Positions 17,495 to 25,721 of a stretch of DNA of 36,268 bases are shown here, one piece after another (within the stretch, counting starts at the first letter, position 1; every line of letters begins with the position of its first letter). Source of the DNA: Flavobacterium xanthum (GTDB lineage Bacteria > Bacteroidota > Bacteroidia > Flavobacteriales > Flavobacteriaceae). The notes beneath the pieces were generated by a model. That model was not told the origin of the DNA. It made no database searches and worked only from the letters and a program-made list of their open reading frames with translations. Position numbers and translations under genes: made by a program. The DNA is taken from contig NZ_FRBU01000032.1 in NCBI RefSeq assembly GCF_900142695.1, forward strand, positions 1-36,268, read 5' to 3'.

Positions 17495-17992
17495 ATGGCT
17501 TCAATAACATTAGGCGGAAATCCAATCCACACTTCAGGAGAATTACCAAAAGTAGGTACTAAAATAGCTGATTTTAAATTAGTTAAAACAGATTTATCAA
17601 TAGTTTCATTAAGTGATTTTGCGGGTAAAAAACTAGTCTTAAATATTTTTCCTAGTGTTGATACAGGAACTTGCGCAGCATCCGTTAGAAAATTCAATGA
17701 AAGTGCCAGTGCATTAAAAAACACCACTGTTTTATGTGTTTCAAGAGACTTACCATTTGCACAAAAACGTTTTTGTGGTGCTGAAGGACTAGATAATGTC
17801 GTTAATTTATCTGATTTTCAAGACGGTGAATTTGGCAAAACTAATGGTTTAGAAATTTTGGACGGACCTTTGGCAGGATTGCATTCAAGAGTTGTGATAG
17901 TTCTTGATGAAAACGGAACAATTATCCATACAGAACAAGTACCTGAAATTGCTGATGAACCAAATTATGAAGCTGCATTAGCCGTACTTTAA
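17495..17992 (+). CDS. tpx: Thiol peroxidase Tpx (atypical 2-Cys peroxiredoxin)
   Basis: This 165-residue peroxiredoxin of the Tpx family reduces lipid and alkyl hydroperoxides. Peroxidatic Cys60 lies in [16 protein letters not shown] and resolving Cys94 in [14 protein letters not shown], the spacing expected for Tpx, which forms an intramolecular disulfide recycled by thioredoxin. A longer frame opens at 17351, but its first 48 residues overlap the upstream terminator T tract and the promoter, so the ATG at 17495 ([18 protein letters not shown]) is the real start. The next gene begins 10 bases after the stop codon. Confidence 0.95.
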   Translation: MASITLGGNPIHTSGELPKVGTKIADFKLVKTDLSIVSLSDFAGKKLVLNIFPSVDTGTCAASVRKFNESASALKNTTVLCVSRDLPFAQKRFCGAEGLDNVVNLSDFQDGEFGKTNGLEILDGPLAGLHSRVVIVLDENGTIIHTEQVPEIADEPNYEAALAVL

Positions 17993-18002
17993 TCGTAACT
18001 TG

Positions 18003-18377
18003 ATGGAATTTCAAAAAGACAATACTTTTTTTTCAGGAAGATTAAAAAGTGTTTCGTATGCCCTTAAAGGAGCTTTAAAACTAATCACCACTGAACACAG
18101 CGTTATGGTCCAATTTTCTTTAGGGATTTTGGTTACCACAGCAGGTTTTTATTTTGGTATTTCCAAAACGGAATGGCTTTTTCAAACCTTAGCTATCGGA
18201 TTGGTTTTAAGTATTGAAGGTTTGAATACAGCCATTGAAAAAATAGCCGATTTTATTCATCCTAATTATCATGAAAGAATTGGCTTCATTAAAGATATTG
18301 CTGCGGGAGCGGTATTTTTTGCCGCTATGACAGCGATAATAATTGGATTAATCATATACATACCACTTATTTTTTAG
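18003..18377 (+). CDS. Diacylglycerol kinase family protein (DgkA/undecaprenol kinase-like)
   Basis: This is a small integral membrane kinase of 124 residues with three hydrophobic segments (about 35-53, 58-76 and 95-124). Family motifs visible are the N-terminal ALKGALKLITTEHS, LSIEGLNTAIEKIADFI with the conserved Glu and Asn-Thr-Ala-Ile-Glu, and KDIAAGAVFFAAM. In Gram-positive and Bacteroidota members the substrate is often undecaprenol rather than diacylglycerol, so it may feed lipid carrier recycling for the envelope. The ATG at 18003 is preferred to the TTG one codon earlier. It lies 20 bases before ftsK. Confidence 0.88.
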   Translation: MEFQKDNTFFSGRLKSVSYALKGALKLITTEHSVMVQFSLGILVTTAGFYFGISKTEWLFQTLAIGLVLSIEGLNTAIEKIADFIHPNYHERIGFIKDIAAGAVFFAAMTAIIIGLIIYIPLIF

Positions 18378-18396
18378 GTAGTAGCACAAAAAAAGA

Positions 18397-20844
18397 ATGG
18401 CAAAAACAACAAAAACAGTCCCTTTGAACAAAAAAACCGATACTAAATCAGAGGCAAAAATTCCATTGCATTTAACCAAACAACATAAAATTGTATTTGG
18501 TGCTTTACTGGTTTTATTCTCCGTTGCTTTACTATTTGCCTTTGTGTCGTTTTTTATTTTCGGACAACAAGATCAAAGTGCCGTTCAAGAATTAACCAAT
18601 CGATCCGAGATCGTCCAAAACTGGCTCGGTAAATTTGGTGCATTCTTGGCTGATTTACTTATTTACAAAGGATTTGGGATTGCTGCATTTATATTTGTGC
18701 GTTTGTTTTTCCTCTCTGGAATCTACATGGTGCTGGGTATAAGTGTACGAAAATTAAAGACCATCTGGTTTTGGGATTTATTTGTAATTATTATTTTATC
18801 CGTCTTATTTGGTTTTTTTGCAACGTCAGCGCCTGAATTAGGAGGAACAATTGGGTACGAATTAAATTTATTTCTACAAGATTACATTGGAAAACCAGGA
18901 ACTTTATTGATTTTATTGTTTGGATTAATCATCTACGTGATTTTTAAAATCAAACTTTCGCCTGAAAGCATTCAGTCCTTTTTTGAAAACACAAAAAAAG
19001 AAATTAAAGCCGTTGCTATCCCTACTCCTTTTAATAATAAGAAAGGAGATTATAATTTAGAGGAATTTGCAGTTGCCGAAGAAGAATTAGATACCATTCA
19101 CATCAAAACGAATGGTTCACAATTCGAAATCAATAAAGAAGCATTAAAGCCAACCATCAGCCATTCCTCTGATATCAACAGAGATCCTATCGCGAAGCCG
19201 CTTGCCATGGAAGTTACACCCATCGCAGCTCCAGAAATAATTTCCAATCCCTTAGATACTTTTGTTATAGAAACAGCGCCGGAAGAGGACATTATTGAGG
19301 AAAACTTGGCGTCAAGATTAGTAGCTGACTTTGGATTATTCGATCCAACTTTGGATTTATCCAATTACAAATTCCCCACAATCGATTTATTAAAGGAATA
19401 TTCAACGGGAGGAATTACCATCAACCAGGAAGAATTAGAAGAAAATAAAAACCGAATTGTAGATACGCTTCGCAATTACAAAATAGAGATTGCTCAAATA
19501 AAAGCTACTGTTGGACCATCAGTAACTTTATATGAAATTGTTCCAGAAGCAGGAATTCGTATTTCTAAAATCAAGAGTTTAGAGGATGATATTGCCTTAT
19601 CGCTGTCGGCATTGGGTATTCGTATCATTGCGCCTATTCCAGGAAAAGGAACGATAGGAATTGAGGTTCCTAACAAAAATCCAACAATGGTGTCGATGAA
19701 GAGTGTTATTGGCTCTGCCAAATTCCAAGAGGCTGAAATGGAATTACCTATTGCTCTTGGAAAAACAATTTCGAATGAAACTTTTGTGGTCGATTTAGCC
19801 AAAATGCCTCACTTATTGATGGCTGGTGCGACCGGACAAGGAAAATCAGTAGGATTAAATGCCGTTTTGACTTCGCTTTTGTATAAAAAACATCCCGCGG
19901 AAGTAAAGTTTGTTTTAGTCGATCCTAAGAAAGTCGAGTTAACGCTTTTCAATAAAATAGAAAGGCATTATTTAGCAAAACTTCCAGATATGGATGACGC
20001 TATTATTACAGACAATGCAAAAGTGGTGAATACTTTGAATTCGCTTTGTGTGGAAATGGACAACCGTTATTCATTATTGAAAGATGCTATGGTGCGTAAC
20101 ATCAAAGAATACAACGATAAATTTAAGGCTCGAAAACTAAATCCTGAAAACGGACACCGATTTTTACCTTATATTGTTCTAGTTGTTGATGAGTTTGCCG
20201 ATTTGATTATGACCGCTGGTAAAGAAGTAGAAGTTCCTATTGCTCGTTTAGCACAATTAGCTAGAGCCATTGGAATTCACTTAATTATAGCCACGCAAAG
20301 ACCATCTGTAAATGTAATTACCGGTTTGATAAAAGCCAATTTCCCTGCCAGAATAGCGTTTAGAGTTACTTCAAAAATTGATTCCAGAACTATTTTAGAT
20401 ACGCAAGGTGCTGATCAGTTAATAGGACGTGGTGATATGCTTTACACGAACGGAAATGATGTCGTGCGGGTGCAATGCGCTTTTATAGATACACCAGAAG
20501 TAGAAAAGATAACGGAATTCATTGGCTCTCAAAAAGCATATGCGACCGCTTATTTACTTCCAGAGTTCGTTGGAGAGGAAAGTGGCATTAATCTTGATAT
20601 GAACATATCCGATAGAGATACTTTGTTTAGAGAAGCCGCAGAAATCATTGTAAATGCACAACAAGGATCGGCTTCCTTGCTACAAAGAAAACTAAAATTA
20701 GGCTACAACAGAGCCGGCCGATTAATCGATCAATTAGAAGCTGCTGGAATTGTTGGCCCGTTTGAAGGAAGTAAAGCACGAAGTGTAAACATTCTAGATA
20801 TGAGTTCTCTTGATCAATTTTTCAACAATGAACAAAACAATTAA
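18397..20844 (+). CDS. ftsK: DNA translocase FtsK
   Basis: FtsK/SpoIIIE pumps chromosomal DNA through the closing septum and activates XerCD at dif. The 815-residue protein has about four N-terminal membrane segments (within residues 28-190), then a fairly short acidic linker. The motor follows: the alpha domain (VGPSVTLYEIVPEAGIRISK), Walker A GATGQGKSVGLNAVL near 475 and Walker B VLVVDEFADLIM near 595. The gamma winged helix is at the C-terminus (SASLLQRKLKLGYNRAGRLI and onward). The short linker is usual for Bacteroidota. The next frame can start inside its 3' end. Confidence 0.96.
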   Translation: MAKTTKTVPLNKKTDTKSEAKIPLHLTKQHKIVFGALLVLFSVALLFAFVSFFIFGQQDQSAVQELTNRSEIVQNWLGKFGAFLADLLIYKGFGIAAFIFVRLFFLSGIYMVLGISVRKLKTIWFWDLFVIIILSVLFGFFATSAPELGGTIGYELNLFLQDYIGKPGTLLILLFGLIIYVIFKIKLSPESIQSFFENTKKEIKAVAIPTPFNNKKGDYNLEEFAVAEEELDTIHIKTNGSQFEINKEALKPTISHSSDINRDPIAKPLAMEVTPIAAPEIISNPLDTFVIETAPEEDIIEENLASRLVADFGLFDPTLDLSNYKFPTIDLLKEYSTGGITINQEELEENKNRIVDTLRNYKIEIAQIKATVGPSVTLYEIVPEAGIRISKIKSLEDDIALSLSALGIRIIAPIPGKGTIGIEVPNKNPTMVSMKSVIGSAKFQEAEMELPIALGKTISNETFVVDLAKMPHLLMAGATGQGKSVGLNAVLTSLLYKKHPAEVKFVLVDPKKVELTLFNKIERHYLAKLPDMDDAIITDNAKVVNTLNSLCVEMDNRYSLLKDAMVRNIKEYNDKFKARKLNPENGHRFLPYIVLVVDEFADLIMTAGKEVEVPIARLAQLARAIGIHLIIATQRPSVNVITGLIKANFPARIAFRVTSKIDSRTILDTQGADQLIGRGDMLYTNGNDVVRVQCAFIDTPEVEKITEFIGSQKAYATAYLLPEFVGEESGINLDMNISDRDTLFREAAEIIVNAQQGSASLLQRKLKLGYNRAGRLIDQLEAAGIVGPFEGSKARSVNILDMSSLDQFFNNEQNN

Positions 20845-20893
20845 TACAATGAAATCAAACATTCAAGATTCTAAACAAAATTATACACAAACT

Positions 20894-21538
20894 ATGGGCA
20901 AAAGACTCCTTTTTATAATGGCCTTATTCCTTTTTGGTTTTTCGATTCAAGCACAAGACAAGAAAGCAAAAGATCTTTTAGATCAAGTTACAGCTAAAGT
21001 TAAAAGCTATAACAACATAACAATAGATTTTAAATATTCTTTGAATAATGCAAAAGAGAATATCAATCAAGATAGTAAAGGAAATGTTACCATGAAAGGA
21101 AACCAATATGTTTTGAACTTTATGGGAGTTACAAAAATATTTGACGGACAAAAAACATATACTATAGTTCCAGAGGATGAAGAAATCACCATTTCTACTG
21201 TTAATGAAAAGGATGATAATGCTATAACACCTTCTAAAATGCTTACTTTTTTCAATTCTGGTTACAAATATAGCATGGATATTTTGCAAAATGTAAAAGG
21301 AAGAAAAATTCAATACATCAAACTGGTTCCTGTAAGTGCCAAAGACCAAAGAAAAGAAGTATTACTGGGAATTGATGTGCAAACAAAACACATTTATAAT
21401 TTGATTGAAGTGGGTAAAAAAGGAACAAAGACAACATTAACGGTTAATTCTTTTAAAACCAACCAACCTTTGTCAAAAAATCAATTTACATTTGCGGGGA
21501 GTAAATATCCAAATTACTACATCAACAAATTAGATTAA
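20894..21538 (+). CDS. lolA: Outer-membrane lipoprotein carrier protein LolA
   Basis: This periplasmic chaperone of the LolA fold shuttles lipoproteins from the inner to the outer membrane. The signal peptide reads MGKRLLFIMALFLFGFSIQA with cleavage before QDKKAKDLLD. The mature part shows LDQVTAKVKSYNNITIDFKY and a C-terminal VNSFKTNQPLSKNQFTF typical of the family. The frame is open from 20810, overlapping ftsK, and there are ATGs at 20828 and 20849. I chose 20894 because it gives a normal-length signal peptide; 20849 is the main alternative and would add 15 polar residues. It is followed 8 bases later by an LptF/LptG-type gene, so both are envelope biogenesis genes. Confidence 0.86.
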   Translation: MGKRLLFIMALFLFGFSIQAQDKKAKDLLDQVTAKVKSYNNITIDFKYSLNNAKENINQDSKGNVTMKGNQYVLNFMGVTKIFDGQKTYTIVPEDEEITISTVNEKDDNAITPSKMLTFFNSGYKYSMDILQNVKGRKIQYIKLVPVSAKDQRKEVLLGIDVQTKHIYNLIEVGKKGTKTTLTVNSFKTNQPLSKNQFTFAGSKYPNYYINKLD

Positions 21539-21546
21539 TGTACTAG

Positions 21547-22980
21547 GTGAAAATTCTTGACAAATACTTATTAAAAACCTTTTTGACTACATTTACTACT
21601 GTATTTGTAATCCTGTTTTTTATATTCATACTTCAAACCGTGTGGTTATTCATATCGGAATTAGCCGGGAAAGATTTAGATCTATTAATGATTATTAAAT
21701 TCCTGGCTTTTTCTATGCCTAGAATTGTACCCCTAGTTTTACCCCTTTCGATACTCTTATCTTCCATAATGACTTTTGGAAATTTAGCGGAGAATTATGA
21801 ATTTGCGGCGATGAAATCTTCTGGAATTTCGCTACAGCGAGCCATGAGAAGTTTAACCGTATTTATTGTTTTATTAAGTATCGTTGCTTTCTTCTTTTCG
21901 AATAATGTAATTCCTTATGCCGAATATAAGTTTATCAATTTTAGAAAAAACATTGCGCAAGTAAAACCCGCTTTGGCTATAGCCGAAGGACAATTTAATG
22001 ATGTTGGCTTTTATAATATCAAAGTCAATAAAAAAAGTGGCGCTGAAGGCAATACACTAACTGGTATCACAATTCATAAAAAGTCAAAAATTGGTGACGG
22101 GAGTAAAACCGTGATAAAAGCAAAAGACGGAGAATTAATAAGTAGTGAAGAATCTAGTATTCTCCAATTAGTACTTAATAATGGCTATTATTATGAGGAT
22201 ATTGTTCCAAAAAAATACGAGGACCGCAGTAAAATGCCTTTTGCAAAAAGCTCTTTTAAAAAGCAAATCATTAATATTGATTTATCAGAATTGAATAAAG
22301 TGGATGTAAATGATGAATCCGTAGCCAATACAAATACAATGCTTACTGTTAACGAACTAAATTACACGTTGGATTCATTGAATAAAAACATGAAAACCGA
22401 TATCATTTCGTTTACAGAGAACAGCAATAGCAGAATTGCTTTCCCTCCGAAAAAACAGCTGATCGCATCTGCAAAAAGCAAACCACTTCCCAATAATATC
22501 TTGTCGTTATATACTAATCAACAAAAATCAGATATTTTAAAAATAGCCAGTAGCAATGTAGCAAGTACAACCTACTCGATTGATACTTCTAAAACTGATT
22601 TTTTTAATAAACAAAAAAATATAAACAGACATTTACTTGCTTATTATGACAAATTTGTAATTGTATTTGCTTGTTTTCTAATGTTTTTTATCGGTGCCCC
22701 TTTAGGCGCTATCATTAGAAAAGGAGGTCTCGGTCTTCCTATTGTTTTTGCGGTTTTAATATTCATCACCTTTCATTTTATAAATACTTTTGGAAAAAGA
22801 ATTGCTCAAGAAAACGGAATGACCCCCTTTATGGGCGCTTGGTTATCTTCAATTATTTTGACGCCATTAGCAGTATTATTGACCTACAGAGCTACAAACG
22901 ATATTGGATTAATAAACATGGATGTCATTTTGGTTCCCTTTCAAAAAGTACTAAAAAAAATATTCCCATCACGAAACTAA
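21547..22980 (+). CDS. LptF/LptG family permease (YjgP/YjgQ)
   Basis: This is the membrane subunit type of the LptB2FG ABC transporter that extracts lipopolysaccharide from the inner membrane. The 477-residue protein starts at GTG 21547 (MKILDKYLLKTFLTTF, the conserved entry to helix 1). It has three N-terminal membrane segments including MPRIVPLVLPLSILLSSIMT, a long periplasmic jellyroll region (about 130-370), then three C-terminal segments including FFIGAPLGAIIRKGGLGLPI, the hallmark LptF/G motif. Bacteroidota often have two such genes apart in the genome; which one this is (LptF or LptG) cannot be told. It is 8 bases from lolA and 8 bases from ribB. Confidence 0.9.
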   Translation: MKILDKYLLKTFLTTFTTVFVILFFIFILQTVWLFISELAGKDLDLLMIIKFLAFSMPRIVPLVLPLSILLSSIMTFGNLAENYEFAAMKSSGISLQRAMRSLTVFIVLLSIVAFFFSNNVIPYAEYKFINFRKNIAQVKPALAIAEGQFNDVGFYNIKVNKKSGAEGNTLTGITIHKKSKIGDGSKTVIKAKDGELISSEESSILQLVLNNGYYYEDIVPKKYEDRSKMPFAKSSFKKQIINIDLSELNKVDVNDESVANTNTMLTVNELNYTLDSLNKNMKTDIISFTENSNSRIAFPPKKQLIASAKSKPLPNNILSLYTNQQKSDILKIASSNVASTTYSIDTSKTDFFNKQKNINRHLLAYYDKFVIVFACFLMFFIGAPLGAIIRKGGLGLPIVFAVLIFITFHFINTFGKRIAQENGMTPFMGAWLSSIILTPLAVLLTYRATNDIGLINMDVILVPFQKVLKKIFPSRN

Positions 22981-22988
22981 TACCCACA

Positions 22989-24122
22989 ATGGATTTAAAT
23001 AAAATAGAACTCAATACAATTGAAGAAGCAATAGAAGCTATTCGTCAAGGAAAAATTATAATTGTTGTAGATGATGAAGATCGAGAAAACGAAGGTGATT
23101 TTTTGGCTGCAGCCGAAAAAGTGACTCCAGAAATGATTAATTTCATGGCCACACACGGCCGAGGATTAATATGTGCTCCGTTGACAGAAAGCCGTTGCAA
23201 AGAATTGGGATTACATGTTATGGTTACTAATAATACGGATCCAATGGAAACTGCGTTCACGGTTTCAGTAGATTTAAGAGGAAACGGCGTAACAACAGGG
23301 ATATCTGCAGCAGATAGAGCAAAAACAGTTTTGGCATTGGTCAATCCAGAAACCAAACCGCATGATTTGGCAAGACCAGGTCATATTTTCCCTCTTATTG
23401 CTAAACAAGGTGGTGTTTTAAGAAGAACGGGACATACAGAGGCAGCAATTGATTTTGCTCGTTTAGCTGGGTTTAAATCAGCTGGTGTGATTGTAGAAAT
23501 AATGAATGAAGATGGAACCATGGCGCGACTTCCGCAGTTAGTAGCGGTGGCAAAAAAATTCGATTTAAAATTAGTTTCGATCGAAGCGCTAGTTGCCTAC
23601 CGAATGCAACATGACAGCTTAATTATTAAAAAGGAAGATTTTGATATTGAGACTCGCTTTGGTAATTTCAGGTTGCGAGCGTACCAACAAACCACCAATA
23701 AACAAATACACATCGCTTTAACTAAAGGGACTTGGAATTTAGGAGAACCAATATTAACTAGAATACATTCCACACAAGTTAATAATGACTTATTGGGAAC
23801 TCTAACTAATAACGTTGATCAGCAACTAGACGATATGTTCAAGGTTATTAATGAACACGGTAAAGGCGCTTTCATTTTTATCAATCAAGACATGCAATCA
23901 GTGAATTTACTAAGTCGCCTTACTGAGCTTAAATCATTACAAGAATCTGGACAAATGAAAGCACCAAAAATCATTATAGATAGCAAGGATTTTGGAATTG
24001 GCGCGCAAATTTTACATGATATTGATATCTCAAAAATAAGATTAGTTTCCAATACAGAGGGTACTAAACGAGTTGGTATGATTGGATATGGACTCGAAAT
24101 AACCGAATATGTAAAGTATTAA
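22989..24122 (+). CDS. ribB: RibB (DHBP synthase) with degenerate GTP-cyclohydrolase-II-like domain
   Basis: The N-terminal domain (about 1-205) is 3,4-dihydroxy-2-butanone-4-phosphate synthase, which makes the four-carbon unit of riboflavin from ribulose 5-phosphate. It shows VVDDEDRENEGDFLAAAE, THGRGLICAPL, TGISAADRA, HPD-type loops and GHTEAAIDFARLAG. The C-terminal domain (about 210-377) has the fold pattern of RibA (TRIHS, DFGIGAQIL, GMIGYGLEITEY) but lacks the zinc-binding CDCG cysteines (the position reads NNVD) and the RQEGRG motif (it reads NQDMQS). It should therefore not be an active GTP cyclohydrolase II; a separate ribA is expected elsewhere. The frame opens at 22839 inside lptF/G, but the ATG at 22989 is the family start. 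Confidence 0.92.
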   Translation: MDLNKIELNTIEEAIEAIRQGKIIIVVDDEDRENEGDFLAAAEKVTPEMINFMATHGRGLICAPLTESRCKELGLHVMVTNNTDPMETAFTVSVDLRGNGVTTGISAADRAKTVLALVNPETKPHDLARPGHIFPLIAKQGGVLRRTGHTEAAIDFARLAGFKSAGVIVEIMNEDGTMARLPQLVAVAKKFDLKLVSIEALVAYRMQHDSLIIKKEDFDIETRFGNFRLRAYQQTTNKQIHIALTKGTWNLGEPILTRIHSTQVNNDLLGTLTNNVDQQLDDMFKVINEHGKGAFIFINQDMQSVNLLSRLTELKSLQESGQMKAPKIIIDSKDFGIGAQILHDIDISKIRLVSNTEGTKRVGMIGYGLEITEYVKY

Positions 24123-24226
24123 AACTTTTAATTACTTTTTTTTTAAAATATTTTAAGCCTAAAGCATACAAAATGAAACGGTTAAAAAATAGTCAAAAAA
24201 ATAGATGCTTTTTTTATAAAAATAGA

Positions 24227-24257
24227 TTTGCATAACCAAAAAAGGTTCTTATATTTG
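24227..24257 (+). promoter_or_regulatory. Canonical Bacteroidota promoter of tRNA-Ser
   Basis: TTTG at 24227-24230 and TATATTTG at 24250-24257 are separated by exactly 19 bases, a perfect match to the TTTG-N19-TANNTTTG promoter of Bacteroidota. It precedes the tRNA gene by 32 bases. Confidence 0.85.
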
Positions 24258-24289
24258 CACTCGCAATCAGGTAATGAAAGCGACAGACT

Positions 24290-24374
24290 GGAGAAATGGC
24301 AGAGCGGTCGAATGCGGCAGTCTTGAAAACTGTTGACTGTAACAGGTCCGGGGGTTCGAATCCCTCTTTCTCCG
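24290..24374 (+). tRNA. tRNA-Ser (anticodon TGA)
   Basis: The acceptor stem GGAGAAA (24290-24296) pairs with TTTCTCC (24367-24373) and is followed by discriminator G. The anticodon stem-loop GCAGT-CTTGAAA-ACTGT shows anticodon TGA. A long variable arm and the T-loop GGTTCGAATCC identify a class II serine tRNA. The 3' CCA is not encoded. Its 3' end is the integration target of the downstream element; the tRNA is left complete. Confidence 0.96.
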
Positions 24375-24375
24375 C
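24361..24375 (+). repeat. attL: 15-bp direct repeat inside the tRNA-Ser 3' end
   Basis: TCCCTCTTTCTCCGC covers the end of the T arm, the acceptor 3' strand, the discriminator and one base more. It recurs exactly at 30990-31004. Exact duplication of a tRNA 3' end flanking an integrase gene is the standard mark of tyrosine-recombinase integration. Confidence 0.9.
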
Positions 24376-24381
24376 ATAATT

Positions 24382-24421
24382 AAAACCCTAACAATTGATA
24401 TTCAATTAGTTAGGGTTTTTT
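24382..24421 (+). terminator. Terminator just after tRNA-Ser, carried by the element
   Basis: AAAACCCTAAC (24382-24392) pairs perfectly with GTTAGGGTTTT (24409-24419), and the loop holds a second short stem (AATTG/CAATT). A T run follows. It lies 7 bases inside the element and ends tRNA transcription, so the element supplies its own terminator to the occupied tRNA gene. Confidence 0.85.
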
Positions 24422-24431
24422 GTTTTGCGTA

Positions 24432-24441
24432 TTTGTACGAT
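24432..24441 (+). repeat. Candidate integrase arm site near attL
   Basis: TTTGTACGAT here is repeated exactly at 30833-30842, close to the other att site. Short repeats at both ends of an integrated element, outside genes, are good candidates for arm-type integrase or excisionase binding sites. Confidence 0.45.
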
Positions 24442-24490
24442 TTTTGTATTGTTGGCTTCTTAAGACGTTCAAAAATAGTTTTTCGAGCAT

Positions 24491-24522
24491 AAAAAAGCAT
24501 CTCATTTCTGAAAGGCTTTTTT
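24491..24522. terminator. Hairpin terminator, left end of element
   Basis: AAAAAAGC (24491-24498) pairs with GCTTTTTT (24515-24522). The stem is flanked by A and T runs on both strands, so it can work bidirectionally. It is one of two similar hairpins beyond the small-gene operon. Confidence 0.65.
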
Positions 24523-24562
24523 GTTCTTAACACGTGAACAGATAGCAATGAAGTATAAAAAA

Positions 24563-24586
24563 AAACCGCTCATCTCTGAACGGTTT
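24563..24586 (-). terminator. Terminator of the small-gene operon
   Basis: AAACCG (24563-24568) pairs with CGGTTT (24581-24586), and on the minus strand the stem is followed by a T run. The loop CTCATCTCTGAA resembles the loop of the hairpin at 24491. It lies 21 bases beyond the stop of the 60-codon gene. Confidence 0.7.
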
Positions 24587-24606
24587 AATTTTTTAAGAGA
24601 ATTAAT

Positions 24607-24789
24607 TTATCTCAAATTAGAAGTTAAACAAATTTTCGTTTTAAAGGACGGTTTACCCTGCCAATTGGTGCAAGGTATCTTTTTTCCTTTTGCATCCAGT
24701 ACAAACAAAATTGATGCGGTTTTAAACGTCGCTTTCAATAGTGCCTTTTTGCCGCTTCTTTTATCGGTCTTCATTTCTGCTTTTTTCAT
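24607..24789 (-). CDS. Small basic hypothetical protein
   Basis: This 60-residue frame (MKKAEMKTDKRSGKKALLKA at the start) is Lys/Arg-rich with a hydrophobic centre (ASILFVLDAKGKKI). I do not recognise it. It begins 24 bases after the stop of the 176-residue gene, on the same strand. It starts with ATG after the same AT-rich leader type as its neighbours and is followed by two terminator hairpins, so it looks like the last gene of a four-gene operon. A plus-strand frame covers the same DNA but has no supporting context. Confidence 0.6.
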   Translation of the reverse strand: MKKAEMKTDKRSGKKALLKATFKTASILFVLDAKGKKIPCTNWQGKPSFKTKICLTSNLR

Positions 24790-24813
24790 AATAATATTTA
24801 TTTATTGGTTAAT

Positions 24814-25344
24814 TTATTTTAGTGAAAGTATCTTTGCATTTAGTCCCTTTGTGTACGTCTGTACTTTGCCATTTTCCGAGATTAGGACGGAACAAAAAGC
24901 ATTAGTTTGGTAATGGTTTACGCTAATGCCTAGCTCCTGCAAGCGGTTTAAATCTTTGGCGACCTTATGGGCTAGATTATGCAATTCTATTTGAATATCA
25001 CTATCGGCATAAGTGCGGTACTGCTCCCTAATTGCTTCAATTTGTTCTTTTGTTAGCTGCTCAAAAGATAGATCGTTTTTGTTTGCTAAATAGAAACTCT
25101 CAGCAATTCTATACGGCTCTTTTATGCCTGCTGCATCAAGGCAAAAATCCAAACTTGCTTTGGGGTACTCTTTTCTAAAATTTTGCTCCACTTCCCTTGG
25201 CCAGCTTTCAAAACTTGAAAGTTTTAAGCCTAATTGATCGAGCATTGTCAAAATTTGTGTTCCGTTGTTTGATTTTCGTTCGTGCGCTGCAATTACTGAA
25301 TTTGCAACATTTTCGTTTTCTTGTAATAAAATTCTTTCTTTCAT
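24814..25344 (-). CDS. Hypothetical protein of the tRNA-Ser element
   Basis: This is a 176-residue soluble protein of unknown family, with no signal peptide or membrane segment. The composition is mixed and mostly helical (for example TKEQIEAIREQYRTYADSDI). The C-terminal part (ISVNHYQTNAFCSVLISENG) looks like a small beta-sheet. It is part of the minus-strand run of small genes, 22 bases downstream of the 108-residue gene, and shares their short AT-rich leaders. I cannot assign a function. Confidence 0.75.
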   Translation of the reverse strand: MKERILLQENENVANSVIAAHERKSNNGTQILTMLDQLGLKLSSFESWPREVEQNFRKEYPKASLDFCLDAAGIKEPYRIAESFYLANKNDLSFEQLTKEQIEAIREQYRTYADSDIQIELHNLAHKVAKDLNRLQELGISVNHYQTNAFCSVLISENGKVQTYTKGLNAKILSLK

Positions 25345-25366
25345 AATATTTAATTTAATTTGTTAC

Positions 25367-25693
25367 TTAATTTGTTATTCTTCTAATTGCGTTCGCTCTC
25401 TCTATCAGTTCATCTGTTGATAGTAGTTTTAAATCGGGGGTTGTTTCCTCTGTGAAGTCAATTGTTATTGTTTCTTCGCTGCCATCATTAACGGCAACCG
25501 CTTTAAGCGTAGGAACTACAAACTTTGATAGTTCAATTATCATCTTAAGCCTATCAATAGGTTTTAAGCTCTTTAGATCGGCTTTTAACGTTGCCATATT
25601 GCCCTGTATCAATAGTTCAAAGCTATCTCTAATATGTAGCGTAGTTCTGTTTGGTGTCCCTGCTTTCCTCCCTCCAGTCTTTAATTTTCTCAT
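25367..25693 (-). CDS. Small phage-type protein (DUF5681/small-terminase-neighbour-like)
   Basis: This is a 108-residue protein with the N-terminal pattern GGRKAGTPNRTT, then a helical body (SFELLIQGNMATLKADLKSL, DRLKMIIELSKFVVPTLKAV) and an acidic tail. The GGRKxGTPN(K/R)TT start followed by a helix ending in VxPxLKAV is, from memory, common to small Bacteroidota phage and prophage proteins found near terminase genes. It may be DNA-binding or packaging related. That assignment is tentative. In a satellite, a small-terminase-like protein would be of special interest because it could redirect helper packaging. Confidence 0.7.
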   Translation of the reverse strand: MRKLKTGGRKAGTPNRTTLHIRDSFELLIQGNMATLKADLKSLKPIDRLKMIIELSKFVVPTLKAVAVNDGSEETITIDFTEETTPDLKLLSTDELIERANAIRRITN

Positions 25694-25721
25694 AATTTTT
25701 CTAATTTTTATCTAATTGCAT

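Noticed and set aside
20810..20896. LolA starting at 20810 inside ftsK
   Set aside because: That start adds 28 polar residues before the signal peptide; the ATG at 20894 gives a normal signal sequence.
24521..24913. Plus-strand open frame of 130 codons at the left end of the element
   Set aside because: It overlaps two terminator hairpins and two better-supported minus-strand genes, and its translation looks like an antisense reading without any recognisable motif.
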